Shown here: positions 50,436 to 62,296 of the stretch, one piece after another | Layout of the letters: each line of letters opens with the position of its first letter | How positions within the stretch are numbered: the first letter of the stretch is position 1 | DNA from: Aquariibacter albus | Lineage (GTDB): Bacteria; Pseudomonadota; Gammaproteobacteria; Burkholderiales; Burkholderiaceae_C | NCBI RefSeq assembly: GCF_014145335.1 | Contig: NZ_JACIVI010000008.1 | Location: forward strand, 1-64,000 | Direction of reading: 5' to 3' | DNA length: 64,000 nt | Notes under the pieces: model-generated | Databases searched by the model: none | What the model saw: only the letters and a program-made list of their open reading frames with translations | What the model was told of the DNA's origin: nothing | Position numbers and translations under genes: made by a program

Positions 50436-51707
50436 TCAGTCCCGCGCGTCCAGCCAGCCTTGAACGGCCTGGGCGAAGGCCTGGGGCTGCTCGATCACGC
50501 CCAGGTGCGCCGCCTCGGCCAGCACCTGGAGCTGCGCGCCCGGGATGGCGGCGGCCAGGGCCTGGTGGCCGGCCACGGACAGGCTCGGATCCTCGGCGCC
50601 TGCGATCACCAGGGTGGGCATGGCGATCTGCGGCAGGCGCGCGGCGGTGTCGTGGCCGGCCACCGCGCGCAGGGCGGCCAGGTAGCCGCTGCAGTCGGTG
50701 CGCGCCAGGCGGCGCTGCCAGCGGGCCACGGTGGCCGGGTTGCGTTCGCGGAAGCCGGGGGTGAACCAGCGCTGCATCGCGGCTTCGGCCGTCGCCTCCA
50801 GGTGGCCGGCGGCCTCGATGGCGGCGGCGCGCTCGGCCCAGCTGGCCGCCTGCGCGGGGTCGCCCGCGCTGGTGTGGGCCAGCACCAGGCCCTTGAGCAG
50901 CTCGGGCCGGCGCAGGGCCAGCTCCTGCCCCACCATGCCGCCCAGCGAGAGGCCGACGAAGACCACCGGGCCGCAGCCGAACTCGGCCTGCAGCTCCTCG
51001 ATCAGGCGGCTCGCGTCATCGGCCAGTGCGGCCATGCTGAGCGCCGGGCCAGCCGGCAGCTCGCTGCCGCCGTGGCCGCGGTGGTCGTAGCAGACGACGC
51101 GGCAATCGCTGGCCAGGCGGTTGGCCAGGCCGTCCCACAGGCTGCTGTCGGCACCGAGCGCATGGGCCATCACCACGGTGTGGCGGGGGGTGTCGACATC
51201 GCGCGCCTCGCGCACCGTGTAGTGCAGCGCCGGCCTGCCCGCCGTGCGGCGTTGCGCGCCGACGCCGGGGTGCACGGTGTCGGCGGCCGAGCGTGGCGGC
51301 AGCTCGTGGCCCAGCTCGCGCAGCAGCTTGACCGTGGTGGCCATGGCCGTGTTGGCCGCCGGCACGCCGGCGTAGATGGCGACCTGCATCAGCACCTCCT
51401 TGACCTCCTCGGGGCTCAGGCGGGTGGCCGGATCGCCCATGCCCAGCGAGGCGCGGGTGTGCAGGGTGAACTCGTCCCAGCGGCCCAGGGCGCTGGTCAC
51501 GGCCAGCACGATCACGCGGCGGGTCTTGGGGTCCAGGCCGGGACGGCCCCAGATCTCGTGCCAGGCGTAGCGGGTGATGAAGTTCTGGAAATCGGCGTTG
51601 AAGGCGTTGGCATTCGGCACCGAGGCGTCGACCCAGGCGTCACCCAGGATCTGCCGGCGGTTGCGCATGCCGCGTTCGATGTCGTGGTCGTAGGGATCGT
51701 GGCTCAT
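50436..51707 (-). CDS. fused 4-carboxymuconolactone decarboxylase / 3-oxoadipate enol-lactonase
   Basis: 423 residues from ATG 51707. The N-terminal domain (about 1-125) is the carboxymuconolactone decarboxylase family (FITRYAWHEIWGRPGLDPKT, TLHTRASLGMG, VLMQVAIYAGVPAANTA). The C-terminal alpha/beta hydrolase (about 150-420) resembles PcaD: VVMAHALGADSSLWDGL, nucleophile GLSLGGMVGQ, AGAEDPSLSV and EAAHLGVIEQP. Known PcaL fusions have the order PcaD-PcaC; here it is reversed. It would convert 4-carboxymuconolactone to 3-oxoadipate in protocatechuate breakdown. No other pca gene is in the window. Confidence 0.88.
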   Translation of the reverse strand: MSHDPYDHDIERGMRNRRQILGDAWVDASVPNANAFNADFQNFITRYAWHEIWGRPGLDPKTRRVIVLAVTSALGRWDEFTLHTRASLGMGDPATRLSPEEVKEVLMQVAIYAGVPAANTAMATTVKLLRELGHELPPRSAADTVHPGVGAQRRTAGRPALHYTVREARDVDTPRHTVVMAHALGADSSLWDGLANRLASDCRVVCYDHRGHGGSELPAGPALSMAALADDASRLIEELQAEFGCGPVVFVGLSLGGMVGQELALRRPELLKGLVLAHTSAGDPAQAASWAERAAAIEAAGHLEATAEAAMQRWFTPGFRERNPATVARWQRRLARTDCSGYLAALRAVAGHDTAARLPQIAMPTLVIAGAEDPSLSVAGHQALAAAIPGAQLQVLAEAAHLGVIEQPQAFAQAVQGWLDARD

Positions 51708-51783
51708 GGGGTCCGGCGGGCGGGGGCAGGGAAGGACGAAGGGCTGCATTTTCGCGGCCTGCCCGCTGCGCTAAGGTGGCGGC

Positions 51784-52764
51784 ATGCCCTGCCGTGTCCG
51801 CCCCGCCGTTCAGCCCGCCCTTCCCGCCTGGGCCCCGGGCCTGATGGCCCTGCTGCTGGCGGCCTGCGCCAGCAGCCCCGAGCCCGCCCGGTCCGGTCGC
51901 GACGGTCCCGGCGAGCGCAGCGCCGCCGAGCTGGCCGACCTGCCCGATGCGGTGCCGCGGGTCGAGCGCCTGCGCGTCGGCGGGCCGAACAAGCCCTACA
52001 CCGTGCTCGGCCAGAGCTACACGCCGGAGACCGAGGACGTGCCGCTGGTCGAGCGTGGCCTGGCCTCCTGGTACGGCCGCAAGTTCCATGGCCTGCCGAC
52101 CGCCAGCGGCGAGATCTTCGACATGCATGCGATGAGCGCCGCCCACCGCACCATGCCCCTGCCGAGCTACGCCCGCGTGCGCAACCCGCGCAACGGCCGC
52201 GAGATCATCGTCCGCGTCAACGACCGCGGGCCCTTCCATCCGGACCGCATCATCGACCTGAGCTATGCGGCCGCCGTCAAGCTGGGCGTGCAGCGGGGCG
52301 TCGCGCTGGTCGAGGTCGAGCGGCTCACCCACGAAGTCATCCGCAGCGGCAGCTGGCGGCGTGATGCCACGCCACCCGCCGAGCCCCCCACGCTGAGCGC
52401 GGCTGCCGCGCCGCCCCCTGAGCGGCTGCAGGGCCTGCCCGCGGAATCGGCTCCGGAACCAGCCGCTCCCGCGCCCCCGTCCCGGCCGGCCGAAGCGGCC
52501 CTGGCGGTTGAAGCCTCACCGGGCAGCGCGCTGCGCCTGTGGCTGCAGTTCGGTGCCTTCCGGGAGCGGGCCGGTGCCGAAGGCTTCAGCCAGCAGCTGC
52601 AAAGCCTGCTGCTGGAGCTCGCGGCCCCGCTGGTCATCCGCAGCGCCGATGGCTGGCACCGCGTGCTGGCCGGGCCCTATCCCAGCCGCGAGCTGGCCCT
52701 GCGTGACCAGCGCGGCAGTGCCAGCCGACTGTCCAGTCCGCCGCGGCTGGTCGAGCGGCCCTGA
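51784..52764 (+). CDS. rlpA: septal ring lytic transglycosylase RlpA
   Basis: 326 residues. Lipoprotein signal (MALLLAACASS), then the RlpA double-psi beta barrel (about 85-185: GLASWYGRKFHGLPTASGE, MSAAHRTMPLPSYARVRN, IVRVNDRGPFHPDRIIDLSY with the catalytic Asp region), a Pro/Ala-rich linker and a C-terminal SPOR domain (about 245-320, WLQFGAFRERAGAEGF). RlpA cleaves denuded glycan strands at the division site. Outer-membrane lipoprotein. Last strongly G+C-rich gene before the atypical segment. Confidence 0.93.
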   Translation: MPCRVRPAVQPALPAWAPGLMALLLAACASSPEPARSGRDGPGERSAAELADLPDAVPRVERLRVGGPNKPYTVLGQSYTPETEDVPLVERGLASWYGRKFHGLPTASGEIFDMHAMSAAHRTMPLPSYARVRNPRNGREIIVRVNDRGPFHPDRIIDLSYAAAVKLGVQRGVALVEVERLTHEVIRSGSWRRDATPPAEPPTLSAAAAPPPERLQGLPAESAPEPAAPAPPSRPAEAALAVEASPGSALRLWLQFGAFRERAGAEGFSQQLQSLLLELAAPLVIRSADGWHRVLAGPYPSRELALRDQRGSASRLSSPPRLVERP

Positions 52765-52839
52765 GGCTTGGTGTGGCTCTCCTACAGGCGGCACTTGAGC
52801 CGATAGGGAACCTCTGAGCCGTGCAATACTCGATGACAG

Positions 52840-54588
52840 ATGAGCTCGCAGTCATCCACCTGCTTACCCGCAAGGTCTGTACGCTGTTCGGCCCGGGGCC
52901 GCCGGAGATGCATTAAGCGTTTGATGGCGCTCGCCCTCGGTGGCAGCCTGGCGGACAGGGCGGGAGCGGCTGGTCGCTCAGGGGCAATGCGACCGAGCAC
53001 CGCCCTCCCGCACGCATCCGTTCAACGTCAGAGAGCGGCGCGCTGGTTGAGTTTCTGCACTTTCGGGCCGACCTCCGCAGACTTGGACGCGGTTGAAGCG
53101 CATGGCCCTGCAGCATGGCTTGAGCTTCAGCTGAATGCACCGCCCAGCCTATCCGTCACGGACTGGATCGAACGCAAGGGCCCGCCCGGATTCGAGGAGC
53201 CGCAGGTTCCGGTCTTTATCTCGACGCGGGTCCGCGCCATCGACTGGAAGTGCATTTGGGCACCTGACATGGTGCGGCAGCGAGTGAGCTACGCCCTGTC
53301 CCAGATCCTCGTCGTGTCCGAACTGGGGACAAACCGAACGGTGCCCTTCGCGCTGGCTAATTTCTGGGACATCCTGAATCGGGGTGCGACCGGCAACTTC
53401 CGCGATCTGCTGCGTGAAGTCAGCCAGAGCCTGGACATGGCCTCGTATCTCACCTATCTCAACAATCGCAAGGCCGATCTGCGGACTGGGCGGCAGCCTG
53501 ACGAGAACTACGCACGCGAGCTGATGCAGCTCTTCACCCTTGGTCTCTGGGAACTCAACGAAGACGGTAGCCTGCGCAGGGACGCGGCGGGCCGGCTCAT
53601 TCCCACCTATGACCAAGACGACGTGATCCAGCTCGCGCGGGTCTTCACAGGTTGGTATTCCCCAGGCCCTGACCAGCAAGGCCGAACCCTGGGCTTCGGG
53701 GTGGACAACACGTCAAGTTACGAGTCCAAAGCATGGGCTCGGCCGCTGGTCGTGGACAGCCGAGAGCACTCGCCCGAGGCCGTTCATGGACTGGGCGGCA
53801 AGCTGCGGCTGCCTGCCGGGACCGGCGGTATCCAAGCACTGGATGCCGCGCTCGATGTCCTGTTTGAGCACCCGAACTGCCCCCCGTTCATCGCCCTGAA
53901 CCTGATCCGTCGTCTGACCACCAGCAACCCGTCTGCTGCCTACGTGAGTCGTGTCAGCAAGGCTTTCAAAGATGACGGTCAAGGCCGCCGCGGGGAGATG
54001 AAAGCCGTGCTGCGCGCGGTCTTCCTTGACCCAGAGGTCCTGCACCCCGATCGGCCTGAGTTCGGTCGGGTTATCGAGCCCTATGTTCAGGTGATTGGCT
54101 TGGCTCGCCTGCTTGGCGCGCACGTTGATGCAAAGCGTCAGCGCTTTGCAGTGTTTACCTTGCATGAGCGCTTCAGCACGCAGAGGCCGTTCACGGCGCC
54201 CTCGGTCTTCAATTTCAACCAGCTTGATTTCTCTCCGCAGGGGCCTGTGCGTGATGCCGGGTGGGTCGCCCCCGAACTTCAGAACTGCGACGAATACGGT
54301 GCGACCCTGAGGTTCAATGGCATGGCTGGTTTCTGCGAAGGGATCGTCCTGCCGGAGGCCCTGTTCGAACGTCTAGCCGACCCCATCCACGACGCTGAGC
54401 TCGTCGATGCGCAGGCCTTGCTGTTGGCCGGAAGGTTGCTGCCGGCGGACGACCGCGCAGACCTTCTGCGCATCTTGGCCCGCCTACCCCGCGGCGCCGG
54501 ATCCTCGGCCTACCCGGCTCGGGCTTCTGTGCTTCAGGGCATTGCCTGGTTCATCTCCATTCACCCCGACATGGCGGTTCGGCAATGA
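52840..54588 (+). CDS. DUF1800-family protein
   Basis: Up to 582 residues; starts at 52924 and 52987 are also possible and no good ribosome binding site decides. DUF1800 features: LSFCTFGPTSADLDAVEAHG, MVRQRVSYALSQILVVSEL, DENYARELMQLFTLGLWELN, RVFTGW and NLIRRLTTSNPSAAYV. Such genes nearly always precede a DUF1501 gene, as here (4-bp overlap). The proteins are secreted and of unknown function. Codon use is visibly less G+C-rich than in the rest of the window. Confidence 0.88.
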   Translation: MSSQSSTCLPARSVRCSARGRRRCIKRLMALALGGSLADRAGAAGRSGAMRPSTALPHASVQRQRAARWLSFCTFGPTSADLDAVEAHGPAAWLELQLNAPPSLSVTDWIERKGPPGFEEPQVPVFISTRVRAIDWKCIWAPDMVRQRVSYALSQILVVSELGTNRTVPFALANFWDILNRGATGNFRDLLREVSQSLDMASYLTYLNNRKADLRTGRQPDENYARELMQLFTLGLWELNEDGSLRRDAAGRLIPTYDQDDVIQLARVFTGWYSPGPDQQGRTLGFGVDNTSSYESKAWARPLVVDSREHSPEAVHGLGGKLRLPAGTGGIQALDAALDVLFEHPNCPPFIALNLIRRLTTSNPSAAYVSRVSKAFKDDGQGRRGEMKAVLRAVFLDPEVLHPDRPEFGRVIEPYVQVIGLARLLGAHVDAKRQRFAVFTLHERFSTQRPFTAPSVFNFNQLDFSPQGPVRDAGWVAPELQNCDEYGATLRFNGMAGFCEGIVLPEALFERLADPIHDAELVDAQALLLAGRLLPADDRADLLRILARLPRGAGSSAYPARASVLQGIAWFISIHPDMAVRQ

Positions 54589-55889
54589 CCTCTCCTGAGG
54601 TGTCTCTCCCCCAGGGGGAGCCTTCCGACCGCTCATCGCTCATTGCCCATGCGCATCGCGAGCCTCGCCATCGCGGCCTGATGGTCATCTACTTGAGCGG
54701 GGGGGTGGATTGCCACCAGTTGCTGAGTCCTCGTGCCGGGGCCAACCGGCGTGCTTACGAAGCCGCCCGTCCGGGCTTGGCCTTGCCGGACTACCCCGCA
54801 GCTGCGCTGACGCCTGATTGGCAATTGCACCCCGTTCTCACCTCACTGCATGCTGCATGGGCCGCCGGCCAGCTAGGCATCGTGCGCAACGTTGGGCCTC
54901 TCCTGCAGCCGGTGAGTGCCGTCGACTACCGACAGCGCAGCAAGCCGCTGCCGCCCCAGCTCTTCAGCCATTCCAGTCAGAACAGCCTCTGGCAGGCAGG
55001 TGATGCCGGAGTGCTGGCGCCCCGTACTGGCTGGATCGGCCGCCTGATGGAACTGCTCCATCCGGTCTACAGCCCTGCGGCCAGGCTGTCCCCGATGCTC
55101 AGCTTCAGCGGACCGCAACCCAGTTTCGGCGCTGAGACGCTTCGCTCTTTGGGTTTGAGCCAAGACGGGGCGGAGCCTCGGATGTCTACGCGGCGCATCC
55201 CGCGCGATGTGGTGGCTCTGGCGGAGCAGGTCATGGCACGCATGGCCACGACCAGAGACCTTGGTGCGGGGCATCCTCTGGCCCAGGAGTACGCCCGGGC
55301 CCAGCACAGGGCAGCTGGCGTGGTGTCGCTGATCAACGACGCCCTCGCTTCCGTGCAAGTGACGACGAGTTTCCCGGCCCTGCCCGCGCTGAAGACTGCA
55401 GCCCGCTTGTTCAAGGCTGATAGCTTGCTCGGCCGGCGTCGATCGGTCCACTTTCTGATGCATGGGGGCTACGACCAGCACCGTGAACTTGCGTCCGACC
55501 TTCAAGAGCGACTCAAGGATCTGAACGCGGGCTTGACCGCCTTTCGCGCCGCGCTAGAGGAACTCAAGCTAACCGATGATGTGTTGACCGTGATCTACAG
55601 CGAGTTCGGCCGCAGCCTTGTGCAGAATGCAAGCGGAACTGACCACGGCTGGGGGGGGCATGTTCTCTTGCTGGGTGGTGGCGTGCGGACAGGCTTGCAT
55701 GGCCGAGAGCCCGATCTCACTCGAAACAGCCCGGATCTCGTGGAGGCCCGAGGCTTGCTTCTACCCAGCACGGCGACCGACCAGCTGATGGCCGAGCTTG
55801 CATCCTGGATGGGGCTGCCGCGCGACCTGATGCCCAGCGTGCTGCCGAATCTGGGGGCCTTCCAACGCCTTGAACCCCTCTTTGCTTGA
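54585..55889 (+). CDS. DUF1501-family protein
   Basis: 434 residues, ATGA overlap with DUF1800. DUF1501 (alkaline-phosphatase-superfamily-like) features: GLMVIYLSGGVDCHQLLSPR, LHPVLTSLHAAWAAGQLGIV, VHFLMHGGYDQHREL and TVIYSEFGRSLVQ with TDHGWGGHVLLLGGG. The usual SGGNDGLN is SGGVDCHQ here and HGWDTH is HGGYDQH, so metal ligands may differ. Often has a Tat signal; none is obvious here. Confidence 0.88.
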   Translation: MTSPEVSLPQGEPSDRSSLIAHAHREPRHRGLMVIYLSGGVDCHQLLSPRAGANRRAYEAARPGLALPDYPAAALTPDWQLHPVLTSLHAAWAAGQLGIVRNVGPLLQPVSAVDYRQRSKPLPPQLFSHSSQNSLWQAGDAGVLAPRTGWIGRLMELLHPVYSPAARLSPMLSFSGPQPSFGAETLRSLGLSQDGAEPRMSTRRIPRDVVALAEQVMARMATTRDLGAGHPLAQEYARAQHRAAGVVSLINDALASVQVTTSFPALPALKTAARLFKADSLLGRRRSVHFLMHGGYDQHRELASDLQERLKDLNAGLTAFRAALEELKLTDDVLTVIYSEFGRSLVQNASGTDHGWGGHVLLLGGGVRTGLHGREPDLTRNSPDLVEARGLLLPSTATDQLMAELASWMGLPRDLMPSVLPNLGAFQRLEPLFA

Positions 55890-55944
55890 CAGTCCGCCAA
55901 GGTAGGGAAGGTATGCTGATCTTCCACGACATTGATGTGCCCTC

Positions 55945-56580
55945 ATGGACAGCTACTACGAACTGCCCCGAACCGAGATTGCGGCGCTGGTGACCCGCCC
56001 CCCGAAGCGTGTTCTTGAAGTCGGATGCGGAGGCGGGTCCTTTTCCGCCCACTTTCCAGAGGTATCCGAGTACTGGGGCATTGAGCCAGTTCAGGCCATG
56101 GCGGAGCGGGCAAGCGCCAAGCTCCATAAAGTGCTGGTGGGCATGGTCGAGGCTCATCTGGACGCATTGCCTGACGCATATTTCGACCTGATCGTCTGCA
56201 ACGATGTCCTCGAGCACATGATCGATCCGCAGGCAGTCCTCCGTGCGTTGCAGTCAAAGATGGCGCCTGGAGGGGAACTGGTCGGGTCGGTACCGAACGT
56301 CCGCAACTCACAGCTCCTCAAGGAGGTGCTGGTGGAAAAGGACTGGCGATATGTCGATGCGGGTACTCTGGACCGTACGCATCTGCGCTTCTTCACGCTG
56401 AAGAGTCTGGGACGAGTCTTGCGCGAAACGGGCTTCGTTGTCGATCACGTGGGTGGCATCAACACGCTGTGGAAGTGGAGAGGAAGGCGGCATGCTCTCA
56501 TCCCGCTCGCCTGGGCAGTGATCTTTGGCAAGGACACCCTGTACAACCAGCTCGCCTTTCGGCTTCGCCTGCCGAGCTGA
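55945..56580 (+). CDS. class I SAM-dependent methyltransferase
   Basis: 211 residues. SAM site RVLEVGCGGGSFSAHF, YWGIEPVQAMAE, FDLIVCNDVLEHMIDPQAVL and MAPGGELVGSVPNVRN. Methyltransf_23 type, resembling those of cell-surface glycan clusters. Lower G+C than its neighbours; together with the DUF1800/DUF1501 pair it marks a probable acquired segment. A TTGACA at 55886-55891 is a possible -35, but the best -10 (TATGCT, 55912) is 20 bp away. Confidence 0.85.
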   Translation: MDSYYELPRTEIAALVTRPPKRVLEVGCGGGSFSAHFPEVSEYWGIEPVQAMAERASAKLHKVLVGMVEAHLDALPDAYFDLIVCNDVLEHMIDPQAVLRALQSKMAPGGELVGSVPNVRNSQLLKEVLVEKDWRYVDAGTLDRTHLRFFTLKSLGRVLRETGFVVDHVGGINTLWKWRGRRHALIPLAWAVIFGKDTLYNQLAFRLRLPS

Positions 56581-56613
56581 CTCCAAGCGATCTGCGGTCG
56601 ACCCTGGACCGGT

Positions 56614-58143
<1,530 letters not shown>

Positions 58144-58218
58144 GGGGGGCTCCGTGCTGCGGGAAGAACTGCAGCCTACGCAAGCCCCGGGGCCGGCACC
58201 AGCCCGGCGGACTGGCTT

Positions 58219-58242
58219 CATTGTTCGATGAAGTGAACAATG
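58219..58242. promoter_or_regulatory. probable LysR-type operator between mmsA and lysR
   Basis: CATTGTTC-GATGAAGT-GAACAATG: perfect 8-bp arms, 8-bp spacer. It lies 9 bp before the LysR ATG and 76 bp before the mmsA start, so it could serve as the autoregulatory and activation site. It is the only A+T-rich dyad in the gap. Confidence 0.7.
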
Positions 58243-58250
58243 TGTGGCCA

Positions 58251-59264
58251 ATGAGTCCCGGGTTCGCCATGCCTTCGCCCTCCCCCGATGCCCCGCGCCC
58301 CGACCTGCTCTGGCCGCAGATCCACACCCTGGGCGTGCTGGCCGAGCAGGGCAGCGTCACCGCCACCGCGGCGCGGCTCGGGCTGAGCAAGGCCGCGGTC
58401 AGCCAGCGCCTGACCGAGCTGGAGCGGCAGGCCGGCGTGCCGCTGCTGCGCCGCACCACCCGCAGCGTGCGGCTGACCGAGGCCGGGCTGCAGCTGGTCG
58501 AGGCCACCCGCGGCGCCTACACCCAGATCGCCCGCGGCTTCGCCGAGGTGCGCGACCTGGCCGAGGCACCGCGCGGTCTGCTGCGGCTGACCGTGCCGGT
58601 CGCGCTGGGGCGGCAGCACATCGTGCCGCACCTGGCGGGCTTCCTGCGTGCCCACCCGGGCCTGCGCATCGAGCTGGATCTGTCCGACCGCCTGGTGCCG
58701 CTGGCGCGCGAGGGCTACGACCTGGCCATCCGACACGCCAGCGCGGCCCCCGAGGACCATGTCGCCTGGACGCTCTGCCCGACCCGCGCCGTGCTGGTGG
58801 CCACGCCCGAGCACCTGCAGGTCCGCGGCGAGCCGCAGCACCCGCGCGAGCTGGCCGCCCACGAGGCTCTGGGCTACTGGCGACCGGGCGAGCCGGCCGC
58901 CTGGCGCTTCGAGCCGCTGGCGCCCGCCCCGGGCGAGCCTGAACTCCCGGTCACCGTGCCCTTGCGCGGCGCCCTGGCCGCCAACAACAGCGAGCTGCTG
59001 CGCGCCGCCGCGCTCGAAGGCCTGGGCCTGGCCCTGCTGCCGGATTTCAGCGCCCAGGCCGAAGTCCGCGCCGGGCGGCTCAAGCCGCTGCTGCCGGACT
59101 GGCGCGAGGTCTCGGCCTTCGGCGCTCAGATCCTGGCCCTGCGGCCCGCCCATGTGGCCCCGACCCGCGCGGTCCGGGCCCTCGTGGCCCATTTGCGCGA
59201 GGTGCTGGCCGATGGCTTTCCGCTGACGGCCGGCGAGACGGGCAAAAAAAACCCGCCGACCTGA
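58251..59264 (+). CDS. LysR-family transcriptional regulator, divergent from mmsA
   Basis: 337 residues from ATG 58251 (ATG 58269 also possible). N-terminal winged helix ([60 protein letters not shown]) and a LysR substrate domain ([33 protein letters not shown]). Its target is most likely mmsA. The last codons (NPPT and stop) lie inside a hairpin that acts as a terminator on the other strand. Confidence 0.92.
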   Translation: MSPGFAMPSPSPDAPRPDLLWPQIHTLGVLAEQGSVTATAARLGLSKAAVSQRLTELERQAGVPLLRRTTRSVRLTEAGLQLVEATRGAYTQIARGFAEVRDLAEAPRGLLRLTVPVALGRQHIVPHLAGFLRAHPGLRIELDLSDRLVPLAREGYDLAIRHASAAPEDHVAWTLCPTRAVLVATPEHLQVRGEPQHPRELAAHEALGYWRPGEPAAWRFEPLAPAPGEPELPVTVPLRGALAANNSELLRAAALEGLGLALLPDFSAQAEVRAGRLKPLLPDWREVSAFGAQILALRPAHVAPTRAVRALVAHLREVLADGFPLTAGETGKKNPPT

Positions 59265-59276
59265 GGTCGGCGGGTT
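59244..59276 (-). terminator. rho-independent terminator reading leftward, overlapping the lysR 3' end
   Basis: On the minus strand CCCGCCGACC-TCA-GGTCGGCGGG is followed by eight T. The plus strand has no T tract after the stem. It must therefore end a minus-strand transcript coming from 59277 onward. The lysR stop codon is in the loop. Confidence 0.8.
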
Positions 59277-59490
59277 GAGGAGATCCCCCGGAGGAGACCG
59301 TTGGGCCCGTGGGGCTGGCGCGTCGCGCTCACCGTGCCGGCTTCGCTGGGGCGACCGTACTGCGACGGTTGGACCGGAGGGGGCGGAACGCGCTGCCCGA
59401 TTCGCGGTTCGGCGTCTCGGGACGCCGACGTGTGACAGCACGGATCGATTGTTGGAAGGGGTGAGACGGGGGGTTGAATCCCCATAAAGT
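59277..59490 (-). ncRNA. candidate small RNA with tandem anti-Shine-Dalgarno motifs
   Basis: No gene on the minus strand explains the terminator at 59244-59276. The upstream stretch has several hairpins (GGGG/CCCC at 59470-59483, GGCGTC/GACGCC at 59411-59426, a 5-bp ACCGT/ACGGT pair near 59350) and no coding character. The RNA would carry TCTCCTCC and TCTCCTC (plus strand GAGGAGA twice, 59277-59297) just before the terminator, a typical layout of sRNAs that block ribosome binding sites. Start is a guess; TTTATG near 59484-59489 could be a -10. Confidence 0.4.
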
Positions 59491-59612
59491 GGGTGTCTCG
59501 TGGAATCGAGCGGCCGTGAGCTGCCGCACCGGGCGCCGATCGGCCGGATTGCCGGTCCCAGCCCCCGCTTACGGAGGAATCCTCGTCCAGGACGCCCCGC
59601 CACACTGCGGCC

Positions 59613-59825
59613 ATGCGCCCCACCCTGCTCCCGACATATGCCCGGCGCGTCCGGCCCGTGGCCTGGTGGCGGCGCTGGTGGCCCCAGGGTGGCCGAGGCC
59701 GGCGCGAGCTGCTGGCCGGCACCCCGGACCCGGCCGATGTCGGCATCTGCCTCGGCTTGGAACTGAGCCTTCAGGCCATGACGGCGGAGGGCGTTCACCC
59801 CTCGCGATGGAGGGCAGCGACCTGA
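59613..59825 (+). CDS. small hypothetical ORF
   Basis: 70 codons, ATG 59613 to TGA. Third-position G+C is as high as in true genes here, which supports coding; the product starts MRPTLLPTYARRVRPVAWWR and is rich in Arg and Trp, with no recognisable domain. No Shine-Dalgarno near the ATG; the closest GGAGGA is about 35 nt upstream. Confidence 0.35.
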   Translation: MRPTLLPTYARRVRPVAWWRRWWPQGGRGRRELLAGTPDPADVGICLGLELSLQAMTAEGVHPSRWRAAT

Positions 59826-59882
59826 CATTCGCGGTGGAGACGGTGCGTCTGCCCGAGCAACGCGCCGTCATACACTGCCGTC

Positions 59883-60494
59883 ATGGACAAACCCAGCTTT
59901 CGCGAACGGGTCCTGGTGGCCCGGGAACAGGCCATCGTCGAGGCCGCCAACCGCCTGCTGGCCGAGAAGGGCTTCGACTTGATGACCGTCGACGAAGTCG
60001 CGGCCCAGGTCGGCATCGCCAAGGCCAGCCTCTACAAGCATTTCAGCTCGAAGGAATCGCTGGCGGCCGCGGCCATGGTCAGGTTGATGGATCGCGCCCT
60101 CGCCTTCGTGGCGGAGCGCGAGGCGCTGGACCCGGCGCCCGCGCCGCTCGACCAGCTCAAGGCGGTGGCCCGCTGGAGCATGGAGGTGCAGATGGCCGGC
60201 GAGATGCCCAGCCTGCCTGCGCAGAACTCCAGCCTGCGCGCCGAGCTGACGGGCCGGGCCGACTACCTCGACCGCCTCTTCGAGTTGAGCGACCGCATCG
60301 GCGCCTGGGTCGAGGCCGCACAGGCGGCCGGTGCGCTCAATCCCCAGCTGCCGCCCGAGGTGGTGCTCTACACCGTCTACGCGCGGGCCTGTGATCCGGT
60401 GCTGGCGGTGCTGCGCCAGGCGGGCAGCGCCAGCTCCGAACAGATCATCGACTGGGTGCTCGCCAGCTGCTTCGACGGCCTGGCCGCGCGCTGA
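59883..60494 (+). CDS. TetR-family transcriptional regulator
   Basis: 203 residues. N-terminal TetR helix-turn-helix (EQAIVEAANRLLAEKGFDLM, TVDEVAAQVGIAKASLYKHF, SSKESLAAAA) and an all-helical ligand domain with no recognisable specificity. Unlinked to an obvious target; the adjacent 70-codon ORF or aceB are the closest candidates. It ends near a hairpin whose T tract faces the aceB side. Confidence 0.92.
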   Translation: MDKPSFRERVLVAREQAIVEAANRLLAEKGFDLMTVDEVAAQVGIAKASLYKHFSSKESLAAAAMVRLMDRALAFVAEREALDPAPAPLDQLKAVARWSMEVQMAGEMPSLPAQNSSLRAELTGRADYLDRLFELSDRIGAWVEAAQAAGALNPQLPPEVVLYTVYARACDPVLAVLRQAGSASSEQIIDWVLASCFDGLAAR

Positions 60495-60509
60495 GCGGCC
60501 GGCCCACGG

Positions 60510-60531
60510 AAAAGGGCACCCGCAGGTGCCC
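60510..60531 (-). terminator. rho-independent terminator of aceB
   Basis: On the minus strand GGGCACC-TGCG-GGTGCCC followed by TTTT, about 55 bp after the aceB stop. It also lies after the TetR stop on the other strand, where it lacks a T tract. Confidence 0.8.
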
Positions 60532-60587
60532 TCGTCATGCCCTGACGGCGCGAGATCCCGGGCCGTGCGGTCCGGGGCCCCGGTCGA

Positions 60588-62177
<1,590 letters not shown>

Positions 62178-62296
62178 GGGAGGGCTCCTGGGGGTCGGGG
62201 CGCGCGGCGGCGCGGTCGGAGAAAACAAGGGGCCGGCACCGGGGTGCGCGGCAGGACGGGGGACGCTGGGGCCGGTGTTCTGCGGTGGCGGGAAGC

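Noticed and set aside
55886-55917. Strong sigma-70 promoter before the methyltransferase at 55945
   Set aside because: TTGACA and TATGCT are present but 20 bp apart, too long for a normal promoter; kept only as a remark.
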